Source: Dugong dugon (lineage: Eukaryota; Chordata; Mammalia; Sirenia; Dugongidae). Taken from it: 64,000 bases of DNA. The stretch lies in NCBI GenBank assembly GCA_030035585.1, contig CM057465.1:31948001-32012000 (forward strand), written 5' to 3'. The notes under the pieces were generated by a model that ran no database searches, was not told the DNA's origin, and saw only the letters and a list, made by a program, of their open reading frames with translations. How positions within the stretch are numbered: position 1 is the stretch's first letter; each line of letters opens with the position of its first letter. The translations under genes were made by a program, and so were the position numbers. Below are positions 12,149-23,204 of this stretch, piece after piece.

Positions 12149-12518
12149 CAAATTGTAAATTGTATTCCTACTTCTCTAGTATATATCCTCCAGACACCAT
12201 CCAAAGAGGTATTTTTAAAACCTAAATCTGATCATGTCCCCCTGACCCCTAGCTATAGGCCCCATATTTCCTGTCCTCTACTTTCTTCTTTGACCCCTAT
12301 CTCCTTCCATTCATCCAGTATCATTCTGTTGTTGTGTGCCGTCAAGTCACTTCCAACTAATAGTGACCCTATACAACAAAGTAGAACTGCTCCATAAGGT
12401 TTCCAAGACTGCAATCTTTACAAGAGCAGACTGCCACATCTTTCTCTTGCAGAGTGGCTGGTGTGTTTGTCACTCTAGCTCTAGGTATAAAAAATAGGAA
12501 TATGGCATGGTCCCTGTC
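12149..12518 (+). repeat. Duplicated L2 segment, left copy
   Basis: From ccaaattgtaaattgtattc through a cctaaatctgatcatg block to tatggcatggtccctgtct, this segment recurs at about 19585-19803, on the other side of the ERVL. The left copy contains an extra AfroSINE. The two differ at roughly one base in ten by eye, so the duplication is real and old. It ends exactly where the 5' LTR starts. Confidence 0.85.
12326..12466 (-). mobile_element. AfroSINE, head-truncated
   Basis: Reverse-oriented. The tail side (ttgttgtgtgccgtcaagtc), a tagaactgctccataagg block and the middle (agcagactgccacatctttc) are present, but the tRNA-like head is missing. It is absent from the matching segment at 19585-19803, so it inserted after the two segments separated or was lost from one. 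Confidence 0.82.
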
Positions 12519-13028
12519 TGTGATAGTTAAGGTTGTGTGCCAACTTGGAGGGACCAAGATTCTCATGGGTTTGGCATTATGTAACGATATAATTTGGCAG
12601 TTATGTAATGATGTAGTTAACTTGCATTTTGTGACGTCATGTAATCATCTCCATGATGTGATCTGATGTGATCAGCCAATCAGTTGTAAGGAAATTTTCC
12701 TCAGGGGTGTGGCCTGCATCCAATACATATGGAAGTTCTAGAAAAGCTCTCTGGCTTTTGCTCACTCTGGATCCTGCATCTGCCCCATCATCATCTGACC
12801 TCCAGTTCTTGGGACATGTGCCAACAGCTCGACATCTTACCTGCCAATCTTGGGTGCATCAGCCTCTGCAGTCTGTGAACAAGCAGCCTGCTGTCTGACC
12901 TGCTGATCTTGGGTTCATCAACCCCTGCAGCTTTGTGAGTTAGGAGAAGCCTCCAGCCTGTCACTTGACCTACAGACTTGGGATCTGCCAGCCTCTACAA
13001 TCGTGTGAGCCATTTCCTTGACATAAAT

Positions 13029-13062
13029 CTCTCTCTCTCCCTCTCTCTCTGTAAATATGTAC

Positions 13063-13101
<39 letters not shown>

Positions 13102-13105
13102 CATA
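13029..13105 (+). repeat. Compound microsatellite in 5' LTR
   Basis: Successive (TC)n, (TA)n and (GA)n tracts. All three LTRs of this family in the window carry related TC/TA tracts at the same place, so the seed is part of the LTR itself. Confidence 0.9.
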
Positions 13106-13117
13106 GATATAAAATCC

Positions 13118-13266
13118 TATTGTTGTCGAGTCACTTCCAACTCATAGCAACCCTACAGGACAGCACAGAACTGCCCCGTAGTGTTTCCAAAGAGCAGCTG
13201 GTGGATTCAAACTGCCAACATGTTGGTTAGCAGTCAAGCTCTTAACCACTGCATCACGAGGGCCCC
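13118..13266 (-). mobile_element. AfroSINE inside the 5' LTR microsatellite
   Basis: Reverse-oriented copy from ctattgttgtcgagtcactt to a cttaaccactgcatcacgag head. GATA/TA-type repeat lies on both sides. It is absent from the 3' LTR, which has its own SINE in the opposite direction, so the insertions are independent and post-date the provirus. Confidence 0.88.
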
Positions 13267-13422
13267 AAAAGACAGAGATATATAGAGATAGAGATATATA
13301 GGTTTTGCTGGTTTTGCTTCTCTTGAGAGAAAACCAGTGCAAAACTAGTGAAGTGTATACATATGCATGTATATATGTACACTTCACTGATTTTGCTTCT
13401 CTAGAGAAGCCAGCCTAGCATT

Positions 13423-13440
13423 TTGTACCAAGAGTGGTTT
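13423..13440 (+). other. Primer-binding site of the ERVL
   Basis: ttgtaccaagagtggtt lies two bases after the 5' LTR. It resembles the complement of the tRNA-Leu(UAA) 3' end, the primer type known for ERVL elements. Confidence 0.65.
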
Positions 13441-15200
13441 TAGAGAAACAAAATTGTAAGGATGAGTTTCTTAAATTGTTCTCATTTGGTTAGTCTTGAA
13501 CATATTATCACTCTGCTTACAGTAGTAAAGAGGGCACTGACAATCCATGGTGTGAGGTGGCAATAGAAATACACAAAATATCACCACGAATGGATCAAGT
13601 ATTGGTGAGAGGCAAAGCTCTGGGTGATCACATGTTTGATACTTCTGTACAATTTTGTCAGAATGAGAAGTATAAGGAAGCTGCTTGGTTGGTCCACTTT
13701 CGCTGCACAAAGTAGTAAGAGAAAGATGAACTGAGGGTTTCAAAGTTACAGCTCAAGTGCCACATAAATGACCTCAAAGTTATTACTTCTGCCTTGAAAG
13801 AAAGCCTTATTTCTTGTCGTAAGAGAGCAGATATTGCCAAAAAACAAACCCAGAATCATATCATAAGAGTGGTTGAATTATGCTACCAATTGAATTCCCA
13901 ACCTCAAATGCTGTCTAAAGTTAAAGTGGAGAGATTGGTTTGGAAGAAATGGAATCCTGAAACCTGGCATAGGGATCTATAGGCAGATAATCAGAAAGCT
14001 GGGGACACTGAGCCCTTAAATTCTGTTGAATCACTCCTGTCAACAGAATCAGCCCTCTCACTCCATCTTCATCTGCTAAGCCACCTTCCCCAGTAAAATG
14101 ATTAGCCCTTCCACGCCCACCTAATGAAATTAACCTAGCTGTGCCTTAAGAGCCTTTGTCTAAGTCATAGCCTGGGGAGGCATCTGAGTCATTAGCTAGG
14201 TTGTCACCTGAGGCAGATGCCTTGAAAACCATTGCTGAATGTTCTCAGAACACATCCCCACCACCCATTTTTGCTTCTAGACGCATAACTAGACTTAAGT
14301 CCCAGCGAGCCCAAAAAGTGGAAGTACGAAGTGTGACCCAGGAGAAGGTATACTACACTCGAAAAGAACTGCTTTACTTTTCTAGTATGTACCATCAGAA
14401 ACCTGGGAAATATGTGTGAGAATGGTTATTAAGGGTGTGGGATAATGGTGCAAGGAACATAAAGGTGAATCAATCTGAGTTTATTGATATGGGCCCACTA
14501 AGCACAGATTCTTCATTCAATGTATCAGCTCAACAGGTTGGGCAAGGATCTAACAGTTTATTTGCTTGGGTCCCTGAAGCATGCATTATGTGGTGGCCTA
14601 CAATAAATTAAGTTAAAGTTCCAGATGTGCCTTGGAATACTGTAGAAGAAAGTATTCAAAGGCTTAGGGAAATTGACATGTTACAGTGGATTTATCGGGT
14701 TAGACCCACAGACCCACACATGGAGTACCTAGAAGACACACCTTTTATCACAACAACAAACATGTGAAGGGAGCCCCAGCATCCCTGAAGACTGCTGTGA
14801 TTGTTTCTCTATGTAAGTTAGATTTGACGTGGAAACTACCCTAACTGAATTAAGATAGCAAACTAAAATGTGGCTCATTGGACCTCATGGTGGTAGGGGC
14901 CAAGTGACGGCACTCAATCGACAAAGACAAGGTGGTCATGGTTACCATAATAGACAGTGGAGTCAAAGCAGTAATCAGAATAGTCTGACTCATATGGACT
15001 TATGGCATTGGCTACTTAGTCACTGTGTCCCTAGGAGTGAAATAGACAGGAAATCTACTAAATATTTACTTGATCTGTATAGCAGAAGATTTCTAAGCCA
15101 AGTAAATGGCAGTCTAACTGGAATCATCAGAATAGCGAGTCACGTCCCCTCAATCAAATCCCAGACTTGAGCCAGTTTACACACCTACAACCCTTTGAAT
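13441..15200 (+). pseudogene. ERVL gag-like region, fossil
   Basis: This occupies the gag position between primer-binding site and protease. Gag of ERVL is poorly conserved and I assign it mainly by position. Several short reading frames remain. It is not functional. Confidence 0.6.
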
Positions 15201-18200
15201 GAAGATGAGGCCGGGTACCCTTAAAGAAGAACCCCACTACATTGCCAAAAATTTATACTGTCAATCTTTCTCTCAGACTTTCCCAAAAAGGTCTTTTACA
15301 AGAGTGAATGTTCATTGGGGAAAAGGAAATAATCAGGCTTTCTGGAGATTACTGGATACTGGCTCTGAACTGACACTAATTCCAGGAGACTCAAAAGGTC
15401 ACTGTGGCCTACCAGTCAGAGTAGGGGCATATGGAGGTCAGGTTATTAATGGAGTCTTAGCTCAGATTCATCTCACAGTGGATCCTGTGGGTCTCTGAAC
15501 CCATCCTATGGTGATTTCCCCAATTCTAGATTGATTAATTGGAATAGGTACACTCAGCAACTGGCAGAAACCTCAAATTGGATCACTGACAAGTGAAGTA
15601 AAGGCTATTATGGTAGGAATAGCCAAGTGGAAGCCACTAGAACTGCCCCTGCATAGAAAAATAGTAAACCAAAAGCAATACTGTATTCCTGGAGGGACTG
15701 CAGAGATCAGTGCCACTATCAAGGACTTGAAGGATGCAGGTGTGGTGATTCCCACCACATCCCCATTCAACTAACCTATTTTGCCTGTGCAAAAAAAAAG
15801 ATGGATCTTGGAGAATGACAGTGGATTATCGAAAACATAACCAGGTGATGACTCTGATTGCAGCTGCTGTACCAGATGTGGTTTCATTGCTGGAGCAATT
15901 AATACAGCTCTTGGTACCTGGTATACATCTATTCATCTTGCCAATGCCTTTTTCTCAAAATCAGTTTTGAAGGACCACCAGAAGCAATTCGCCTTCAGCT
16001 GGCAAGGCCAGCAATACACCATCACTGTCCTACCTGAGGTTTATCAACGCTCCAGTCCTCTGTCGTAATTTAGTCCTCAGGGGCCTTGATAACTTTTACC
16101 TTGTACAAGATATCACTCTGTTCTATTACATTGATGACATTATGCTGATTGGACATAGTAAGTGTTAAAGATTTGTTAAACATTTTCGTTTAGAGGGTGG
16201 GAAATTAATCCAACAAAAATTCAAGCGCCTTCCACCTCAGTGAAATATCTATAGGTCCAGTGGTGTGGGGTATCAAAATATTCCTTCTAAAGTGAAGGAT
16301 AAGTTATTGCATCTGGTCCCTCCCACAGCTAAAAAGAAGGCACAATGCCTGTTGAGCCTCTTTGGATTTTGGAGGCAACATATCCCTCATTTGAGTGTAT
16401 AACTCCAGCCTATTTATCAAGTGACTGGAAAAGCTACTAGTTTTGAGGGGGGCCCAGAACAAAAGAAGGCTCTATGACAGGTTCAGGCTGCTGTGCTAGT
16501 GGCTCCATCACTTGGGCCATACGATCCGGCTGATCTAAATGGTGCTTGAAATGTCAGTGGCAGACAGAGATGCTGTTTGAAATCTTTGTCAGGCCTCTAT
16601 TGGTGATCACAGCACAGATCCTTGGGATTTTGGAGCAAAGTCCTGCTATCCTCTGCAAATAACTATTCTCTTTTTGAGAAACAGCTTTTGGCTTGTTACT
16701 GGGCCTTAGTAGAGACTGAATGCTTAACCATGGGCCACAAGTCACCATGTGGCCTGAGCTGCCCATCACAAACTGGGTGTTCTTTGACCCACAGAGACAT
16801 AAAGTCAGACATCTACAACAGCACTCCATCATTAAATGAAAGTGGTATATATGAGATCGGGCCTGAGCAGGTCCTCAAGGCACAAGTTTCATGAGGAAGT
16901 GACCCAAATGTTCGTGGTCTCCACTCCTGTCATATTACCTGCACTCTCCCAGTCTGCACTATGGCCTCATGGGAAGTACCTTATGAAACCAGGAAGAGAA
17001 AACTCATGCCTGGTTTACAGATGGTTCTGCGTGATATGCAGGTACCACTTGAAAATGGACAGTGGCAGCACTACAGTCCCTTTCCGGGACCTCTCTGAAG
17101 GACAGTAGTGAAGGGAAATCCTCCAAATAGACAGAACTTCAAGCAGTGCATCTGATAGTTCACTTTGCTTGGAAGGAAAAATGGCCAGATATGTGATTGT
17201 ATACTGATTCATGGGCTGTGGCCAATGGTTTGGCAGGACGGTCAGGGACTTGGAAGGAACGTGATTGGAAAATTGGTGACAAGGAGATATGAGGAAGAGT
17301 TATATGGATAGTCCCCTCTGAATGGGCCAAAGAAGTGAAGACATTTGTGTCTCATGTGAATGTTCGTCAAAGGGTGACCTCAGCAGAGGATGATTTTAAC
17401 AGTCTAGTGGATAGGATAATGCGTTCTGTGGGAACCAGTCATTCTCTTTCCCCAGCCACTCTCGTCATTGCCCAATAGGCTCACGAACAAAGTGATCATG
17501 GTGGCAGGGATAGAGGTTATGCACGGGCTCAGAAACATGGACTACTACTCACCAAGGCTGAGTGGGCTACAGCAACTGCCTAGTGCCCAATCTGCCAGCA
17601 ACAGAGACCAACACTGAGTCCCTGATATAGCACCACTCCTTGACGTGATCAGCTAGCAATATGGTGGCATGCTGATTACACTGGACCACTTCCATCATGA
17701 AAAGGGCAGTATTTTGTTCTTACTGGAATAGACACTCTGGAGACAGATTAGCCTTCCCTGAAAGTAGTGCTTCCACCAAAACTACCATCCATGGACTTAC
17801 AGAATGCCTTATCCACTGTCATGGTATCCTACACAGCATTGCATTGGAACGAGGGACACACTTCACAGCAAATGAAGCACTGCAATGGGCCCATGCTCAT
17901 GGAATTCACTAGTTGTACCATGTTCCCCATCATCCTGAAGTAGCTGGCCTCATAGAATGATGGAATGGCCTTCTAAAAACACAGTTATGGCACCAGCTAG
18001 GTGGCAATACCTTGAAGGGTTGAGGCAGCGTTCTCCAAGAGGCTGTATATGCTCTAAACCAGCGTCGAATGTATGGTGCTGTTTCTCCCATAGCCAGGAT
18101 TCATGGGCCCAGGAGTCAAGGAGTGGAAATGGGAGTGGCACCACTCACTATTACACCTAGTGCCCTACTTACATAATTTTTGCTTCCTGTCCACGTGACC

Positions 18201-18600
18201 CTATGCTCTGTGGGTCTAGAGGTCTGAGTTTTAAAGGGATGAATGCTCCCACTAGGAGACACAACAATGATTCCATTGAACTGAAAGTTAAGAATGCCAC
18301 CCGGACACTTTGGGCTCCTCATGCCACTGGATCAACATGGAAAGAAGGCAGTTATTGTACTGGTTGGTGCGACTGATCCTGATTATCAAGGGGAAATTGG
18401 ACTGATATTATGTAATGGAGGTAAAGAAGAGTTGTCTGTAATACAGGAGATCCTTTAGGATGTCTCTTAGTACTACCATTCCCTGTGACTACAGTCAACG
18501 GAAAACTATAGCAACCCAATTCCAACATGACTACTAACAGCCCAGACACTTCAGGAATGAAGGTTTGGGTCACCCTACCAGGCAAGAACTATGACTAGTT
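15200..18600 (+). pseudogene. ERVL pol region, fossil: PR, RT, RNase H, IN, dUTPase
   Basis: Landmarks in order are the protease motif DTGSE at about 15355, the reverse-transcriptase entry WRMTVDYRKHNQ near 15805, the catalytic YIDD at 16127-16138, RNase H and integrase by order, and a dUTPase-like motif DPDYQGEIG near 18370. A dUTPase domain downstream of integrase is a known hallmark of ERVL. The region is broken in many places across all frames. Confidence 0.88.
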
Positions 18601-18920
18601 GAAGTGCTTTGCTGCAGGCAAAAGGAGTACAGAATGGGTGGTTTAAGAAGGTGGCTCTAAATACCAGTTATAACCATGTGATCAGTTGCAGAAACAAGGA
18701 CTGTAACTGTTATGAGTATTTCTTCCTTGTATATGTGCATCAAATATTTTTGTTTTCTTCACTTATAAAATAAAAGATGTAAACAGGGCTAGTACATTTT
18801 CAGTTGTATTCATGTTATTTGTTTCATGTTAGGTGCAAGGATGACTTGGTAATTATCTTAATTTAGAGAATGTTATGGTTTAAAAGATGTATACAGGTGC
18901 CAAGTTAACAAAGGGTGGAC
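18601..18920 (+). other. ERVL 3' untranslated stretch and purine tract
   Basis: AT-rich sequence without a recognisable env. It ends with the purine-rich acaaagggtgga immediately before the 3' LTR, in the position of a polypurine tract. Confidence 0.65.
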
Positions 18921-19584
18921 TGTGATGGTTAAGGTTGTATGTCACCTTGACTAGGCCATGATTCTCAGTGTTTTGGCAGTTATGTAATGATATAATTTGG
19001 CAGTTATGTAATGATGTACTTATCCTCCATTTTGTGAGATAAGGTAATCACCTCCATGATGTGATCTGATGTGATCAGCCAATCAGTTGTAAGGAGAATT
19101 TCCTTGGTGGTATGGCCTGCATCCAATATACATGGATGCCCTGGCAAAGCTCACTGGCTTTTACTCCTGGATTCTGCATCTGGCCATCATCATCTGACCT
19201 CCAGTTCTTGGGATGTGAGCCAATAGCCTGCCATCTAACCTGCCAATCTTGGGTTCATCAGCTCCTGCAGCTACATGAGTCAGGAGAAGCCTTCAGCCTG
19301 AACCACGGCCTTGGGACTTGCCAGCCTTACAACTGTGTGAGTCATTTCCTTGAGATAAATTTCTCTCTTTCTCTCTCTCTCTCTCAATCTCTCTCTGTAC
19401 ACATATGTATTATGGCTGCTAATCAAAAGGTTGGCAGTTCGAATCCACCAGTTGCTCCTTGGAAACCCTACAGGGCAGTTCTACTCTGTCTTATAGGGTT
19501 GCTATGAGTTGGAATTGACTTGATGGCAATATATATATACATGCTTCACTGGTTTTGCTTCTCTAGAGAACTCAGTCTAAGACC
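18921..19584 (+). repeat. ERVL 3' LTR
   Basis: Begins TGTGATGGTTAAGG and ends ttgcttctctagagaactca then gtctaagac. The body shares gtgatcagccaatcagttgt and ctgacctccagttcttggga with the 5' LTR. It contains a TC tract (about 19362-19400) and an AfroSINE fragment. It is followed directly by the second copy of the L2 segment. Confidence 0.9.
19413..19530 (+). mobile_element. AfroSINE fragment in the 3' LTR microsatellite
   Basis: Plus-oriented copy lacking the first 20 or so bases of the head. It starts at tatggctgctaatcaaaagg and ends at ggaattgacttgatggcaat. TC repeat lies before it and TA repeat after, as in the 5' LTR, but the orientation is opposite. Confidence 0.85.
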
Positions 19585-19803
19585 AAATTGTAAATTGTAT
19601 TCTTACTTCTCTAATATATATCCTCCAGACACCATTCAAAATGTTATTTTTAAAACCTAAATCTGATCATGACCCCTGGCCTTGGCTATAGGCCCCACAT
19701 CTTCTGTCCTCTACTTTCTTCTTTGACCACATTTCCTTCCACTCACCCAGTGCCACTCGAGTTCTAGGTATAAAAAGTAGGAATATGACATGGTCCCTGT
19801 CTT
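19585..19803 (+). repeat. Duplicated L2 segment, right copy
   Basis: Runs from ccaaattgtaaattgtattc to tatgacatggtccctgtct, matching 12149-12518 without the AfroSINE. Its first base joins the 3' LTR end directly. After it comes sequence (ttatcagatgtatttaagat) that is not present on the left of the provirus. Confidence 0.85.
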
Positions 19804-20412
19804 TATCAGATGTATTTAAGATGGAAGGGAGAAAGGAGACAGATGAGCTAAAGATGGCTATGAAGTTCAGTGATTGGTTAGCTTCTCACCAAATACGACC
19901 CTTCTATTTCTTGGATGCACATAACTATATTTCTCAGCCTTACTTGCAGTTAGGTATGGCCATGTTACTAGTTCTAGTCATTGGACTATGAATAGAAGTG
20001 ATTGGCACTGCTTTCAGGCCTAGTTCATATACACCTTCTATGCATGATCTTCCATGTATTTTTCTTCTTTTGGATGCTTAGCATGGAGAAGACCCCAAGA
20101 GTGACCTTGAAAGCCTCATGTTAAAAGTGGTAGAGCCCTAAGATAAAAGGAGCTTGGGTTTGTGAATTACCACTTGAAGAAGAGCCACCCAACCAGAAAT
20201 GTCCACATTAGACTTTTAAGTAATTAAGAATAAGCTGTTTTATTTTGTGTAGCCACTGAAATTATAGGCTTTGTTTGTTACAGCAATGGTTTCTACCCTA
20301 AATAATAAATGCTTCAAAAGTTAGTATTAATTCATGCTTCTTAGTCACTGTGTTCTCAACATAACTGAATATTTGTGTGGCTCCCATGAGCTCCTAAATC
20401 AAACAAACGAAA
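19804..20412 (+). repeat. Old mammalian repeat-like sequence, family uncertain
   Basis: About 19900-20310 contains ctcagccttacttgcagtta, a tggccatgttactagttcta segment and an end reading ccactgaaattataggcttt then gtttgttacagcaatgg. This pattern resembles a widespread decayed mammalian repeat, and 52110-52540 may belong to the same group. I cannot name the family. Confidence 0.45.
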
Positions 20413-20902
20413 TTGCTTGTCTTAGTCATCTAGTGCTGCTACAACAGAAATACCACAAGTGGGTAGTTTTAATGAAGAGAAGTTTATTTCCTCACAGTCA
20501 AAGTAGGCTAAAAGTCCAAATTCAGGGCATTAGCTCCAGGGGAAGGCTTTTTCTCTCTGACGACCTTCTCATCGATGTTCCCCTGGACTAGGAGCTTCTC
20601 AGGGCAGGGACCCCATTCCAAAGGACGTGCTCTGCTCCCGGCACTGCTTTCTTGATGGTATGAGGTCCCCCTGTCTCACTGCTCACTTCTGTCTTTTATA
20701 TCTCAAGAGATTGCTTCTGGACACAATCCAGTCTTGTAGATCAGGTCCTGCCTTACTAACACAACTGCCACCCATCCTCCCTCATTGACATCATAGAGGC
20801 AGGTTTACAACGTACAGGAAAATCAACAGTACCAGGAATCATGGCCTAGCCAAATTGATACACACATTTTTGGGGGGACATAATTCAAACCATGACGTTG
20901 CT
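20413..20902 (-). mobile_element. MaLR-type solo LTR with 5-bp TSD
   Basis: The LTR is 20418-20897, flanked by ttgct at 20413-20417 and 20898-20902. On the minus strand it starts near tcatggtttgaattatgtcc and ends gcactagatgactaagaca, the terminus of the ERVL-MaLR group. It belongs to the same family as 26519-27028 (shared tcataccatcaagaaagcag and ttcccctggagct blocks). No internal region is attached. Confidence 0.85.
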
Positions 20903-21707
20903 ATAGCAATTTTCTTATCTGTCATCACCAAATTCTTCATCATACCAAGAAAAAAGTGGACTAATCATATTCTGAAAATTAGAGCAAATCCAAGAAATGC
21001 TGACACAATCATATCCATTAAAGATAGCAGAAGTAAACGTAATACTTTGCCCCAATGCACTGTTTGCACATGCATCTTAATGCTAAAACATTTTTCACAG
21101 ATCATTCTGAAAAGAAAGCTTTACAGTCGACATGACCTTAAAACAAAAAAGGGTATAAATAAGCCATAAAGTCAGCTTCCTCAGTTCATGTTCCCATTAA
21201 CACATTTTTCATCATCATCAAATATTCTCGAATCTTTATCCTGAGAACAGAGCACTAATGCTTCTGATTTAACCTTGACACACAGAAGCGTGCCTGTTAG
21301 TTCACATATATTTTAATAACTGCCAAAATGAAAATACAGTGTTGAGTTAATTTCCTAAAAGGAGAAATCTAATTCATCAAGATTATGAGCATTTACCGAA
21401 AGCCCACTGTAGGAATGTACCAGGAGCTTAGAGTGGGATGTCATCAATCAACAGTCGCCCATGCTGTGCCCTCACGTGGGCTGACTCACTGAGACGGACA
21501 TAAACAGAATCCTGGTAATTCCATTTAAAAGAAAGCAAAGTTTATATAGGAGGATAGCATATCCGCAATATTTCTTTATATCAGAGTACAGAAATGATCT
21601 GAATTTTTTTCTATTGCATTTTGCCAAGAGAAAAACAATCCACTATTTAGTAAACATTTGTTTGTCTTGTACTCTACTACAAAAAGCTCTGCCACTAATT
21701 GTTCTCA
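20903..21707. other. No recognisable gene or repeat
   Basis: AT-rich sequence. The 104-codon open frame at 20855-21169 starts inside the LTR and resembles no family known to me. Confidence 0.4.
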
Positions 21708-21897
21708 CTCTATCATAAAAAACCAAAAAACCAAACCCGCTGCCATTGAGTGGATTCCGACTCATAGTGACCCTGTAGGACAGAGTAGAACTGCCCCATA
21801 GAGTTTCCAAGGAGCGCCTGGTGGATTTGAACTGTCGACCGTTTCGTTAGTAGCCATAGCACTTAACCACTGCACCACCAGAGTTTCCCTCTATCAT
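21708..21897 (-). mobile_element. AfroSINE with TSD
   Basis: Reverse-oriented, 21717-21888, from an A-rich tail (aaaccaaaaaaccaaacccg) to the head (ttaaccactgcaccaccaga). ctctatcat occurs at 21708-21716 and 21889-21897. Confidence 0.92.
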
Positions 21898-21994
21898 GGG
21901 TACTAAAACACCTTTTTTATACATACGTTTGAATTAACAATGCCAACCGGAAGAAACAATATAAGTATGTCAGTATAACAATATAAGTAGACCT

Positions 21995-22195
21995 GAGGTT
22001 TCCAAAGTACTTTTTCAAGTGACCTGTTGCAGAATCACCTGTGTCTTTTTTTGTTTTGTTTTGTTTTTTTAAGAAAAAAAATCTGGATTCCTAGACTCCA
22101 CACCAGATCCATTGAATCAGAATATTTAGGGTAAAACAAAAGTATTTTAGTAGGCTTCCCAGGTGATCCTAATGTATACTAAAGTTTGACAAGAC
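21995..22195 (+). mobile_element. MER5-like non-autonomous hAT element
   Basis: The start gacctgaggtttccaaagta, then tgcagaatcacctgtgtc, then a gattcctagactccacacca block, ttgaatcagaatatttagg and finally tcccaggtgatcctaatgta follow the MER5A order. It is decayed and carries a T/A-rich insertion near 22050-22080. Confidence 0.7.
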
Positions 22196-23204
22196 TCTTT
22201 TTCATTGCAGTTACTGAGCTGACTTTGAACAAGAAATCAGAAAAAGGGATTGAGGGCAGAGGATGTTGTTAAAGATGCTTTACTTTTAAGAAAACAGGAA
22301 CCCAGTTAGAACATGTTCAAAGAGGTGCCTGCCAACGCTGCTCACCTGAGAAAATGCCAACGCAATCAAGGCATTCTAGCATGACTTCCTAGAGCTCTCG
22401 GGGACCAAATAAATCGCATTATTTGCTGTCTACATCTTTAAGATCAGCTTGACTGCCTTTGCTATCTTTAGAGTTAAAATAACCAGCTCACTTCACTTGA
22501 TTCTGCTGCAAAAAAGCGGTCGCTTCCAGCATCTAAGTTGGCCCAGATACAATAATGAGGCCATGCTTTGGAAAGAAAATGAAAAAGAATAAAACATGAA
22601 CCAAACTTGTACCTCTCCTTCAAAGGAAGCTGTGAATTATGGTTAGAAATAAGCCAGTAAAACTCTAAGTGATGCTCTGCTTTAAAAACAGCAGTGAGTG
22701 AAACACAATTTGGCAATTGAGAGGAAAAACATAATCTTCTTTAAAAGAGGAGAACATGAATGAGGGTGAAATTTTTATATGCGAACAAGACTATTTGTGT
22801 GAATTTAGTTCAACTCTAATTGCTATTCCTCATCATCAATGCCATCTTTACTTAGGTTCTCTCTTACCTTTCTCTCTCTTCCTCCCTGTCTCTCTATCTC
22901 CCTCTCTCCCTCCCTGCATGTCTCTCTCAATGCATTTTCGAGTGACGGCTTTGCTAATCTAATTCTTCTCCAGCACTAAGAAAATGTTGTAGCAGAAATA
23001 TGCTAAGGCTACCTTTTCAACTGTAAAATATAATAATATTTCACCTTGGAAAGAGAATTCATATTTTGTCTTAGAATTTTTTTTTTTTTTAATTTCTGAA
23101 GAACCTTGCAACATCACAATTAGTAGACTTTCTTTTCCTTTTAAATCTTCTGAAGGGACTAATGAAGTATTACAGAACATGAAAAACTAAGAATGAATCA
23201 ATAT
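22196..23204. other. Mostly unassigned, with a TC-rich simple repeat
   Basis: No gene or dispersed repeat is supported. A CT-rich run (tctctctatctccctctctc) spans about 22855-22930, and an AT/T-rich run lies near 23072-23092. Confidence 0.4.

Larger units (their letters stand above)
10880..12518 (-). mobile_element. L2 LINE, long decayed copy
   Basis: The plus strand shows the pyrimidine-rich pattern of minus-strand L2: a taacccactgaaattttctc start, a ctcaaactgaacatgtccta segment, a taatctaacccattatcgtc segment, agtagcctcctaaaaggtct, and a tttaaaacctaaatctgatc block. Reading the minus strand gives the RT-to-3' portion of a CR1-clade LINE with no intact frame. Two AfroSINEs (11414-11564 and about 12326-12466) and the ERVL provirus interrupt it. 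A further copy of its distal 210 or so bases lies beyond the provirus at about 19585-19803. Confidence 0.75.
12519..13420 (+). repeat. ERVL 5' LTR, enlarged
   Basis: Begins TGTGATAGTTAAGG and ends with the family terminus (gcttctctagagaagccag, then cctagca). It is longer than the 3' LTR because a TC/TA/GA microsatellite (about 13029-13105) has expanded, an AfroSINE has inserted, and the end carries an inverted duplication at about 13316-13408. The body (gtgatcagccaatcagttgt, then a caatacatatgg block and a ctgacctccagttcttggga block) aligns with both the 3' LTR and the solo LTR at 27406. Confidence 0.9.
12519..19584 (+). mobile_element. ERVL-family provirus, two LTRs, broken
   Basis: Class III endogenous retrovirus fossil. 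In order it has: 5' LTR 12519-13420; a primer-binding site near 13423 resembling the tRNA-Leu(UAA) type used by ERVL; a gag-like region to about 15180; protease about 15270-15490; reverse transcriptase about 15500-16540; RNase H; integrase to about 18180; a dUTPase-like region about 18180-18600; a purine tract; and the 3' LTR 18921-19584. No env is visible, as is usual for ERVL. The reading frames are broken in many places. The two LTRs differ at very roughly one base in seven by eye, which suggests an insertion several tens of millions of years old. No matching 5-bp TSD borders it; a long L2 duplication does instead. Confidence 0.9.

Noticed and set aside
13029-13105. Microsatellite as a regulatory element
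   Set aside because: The tract type is common to all LTRs of the family; there is nothing to support a function.
19112-19507. A 131-codon frame
   Set aside because: It lies within the ERVL 3' LTR and its inserted SINE; it is not a gene.
12519-19584. An intact or recently active retrovirus, or a domesticated retroviral gene
   Set aside because: All coding regions are broken in many places and the LTRs are strongly diverged; it is a fossil.
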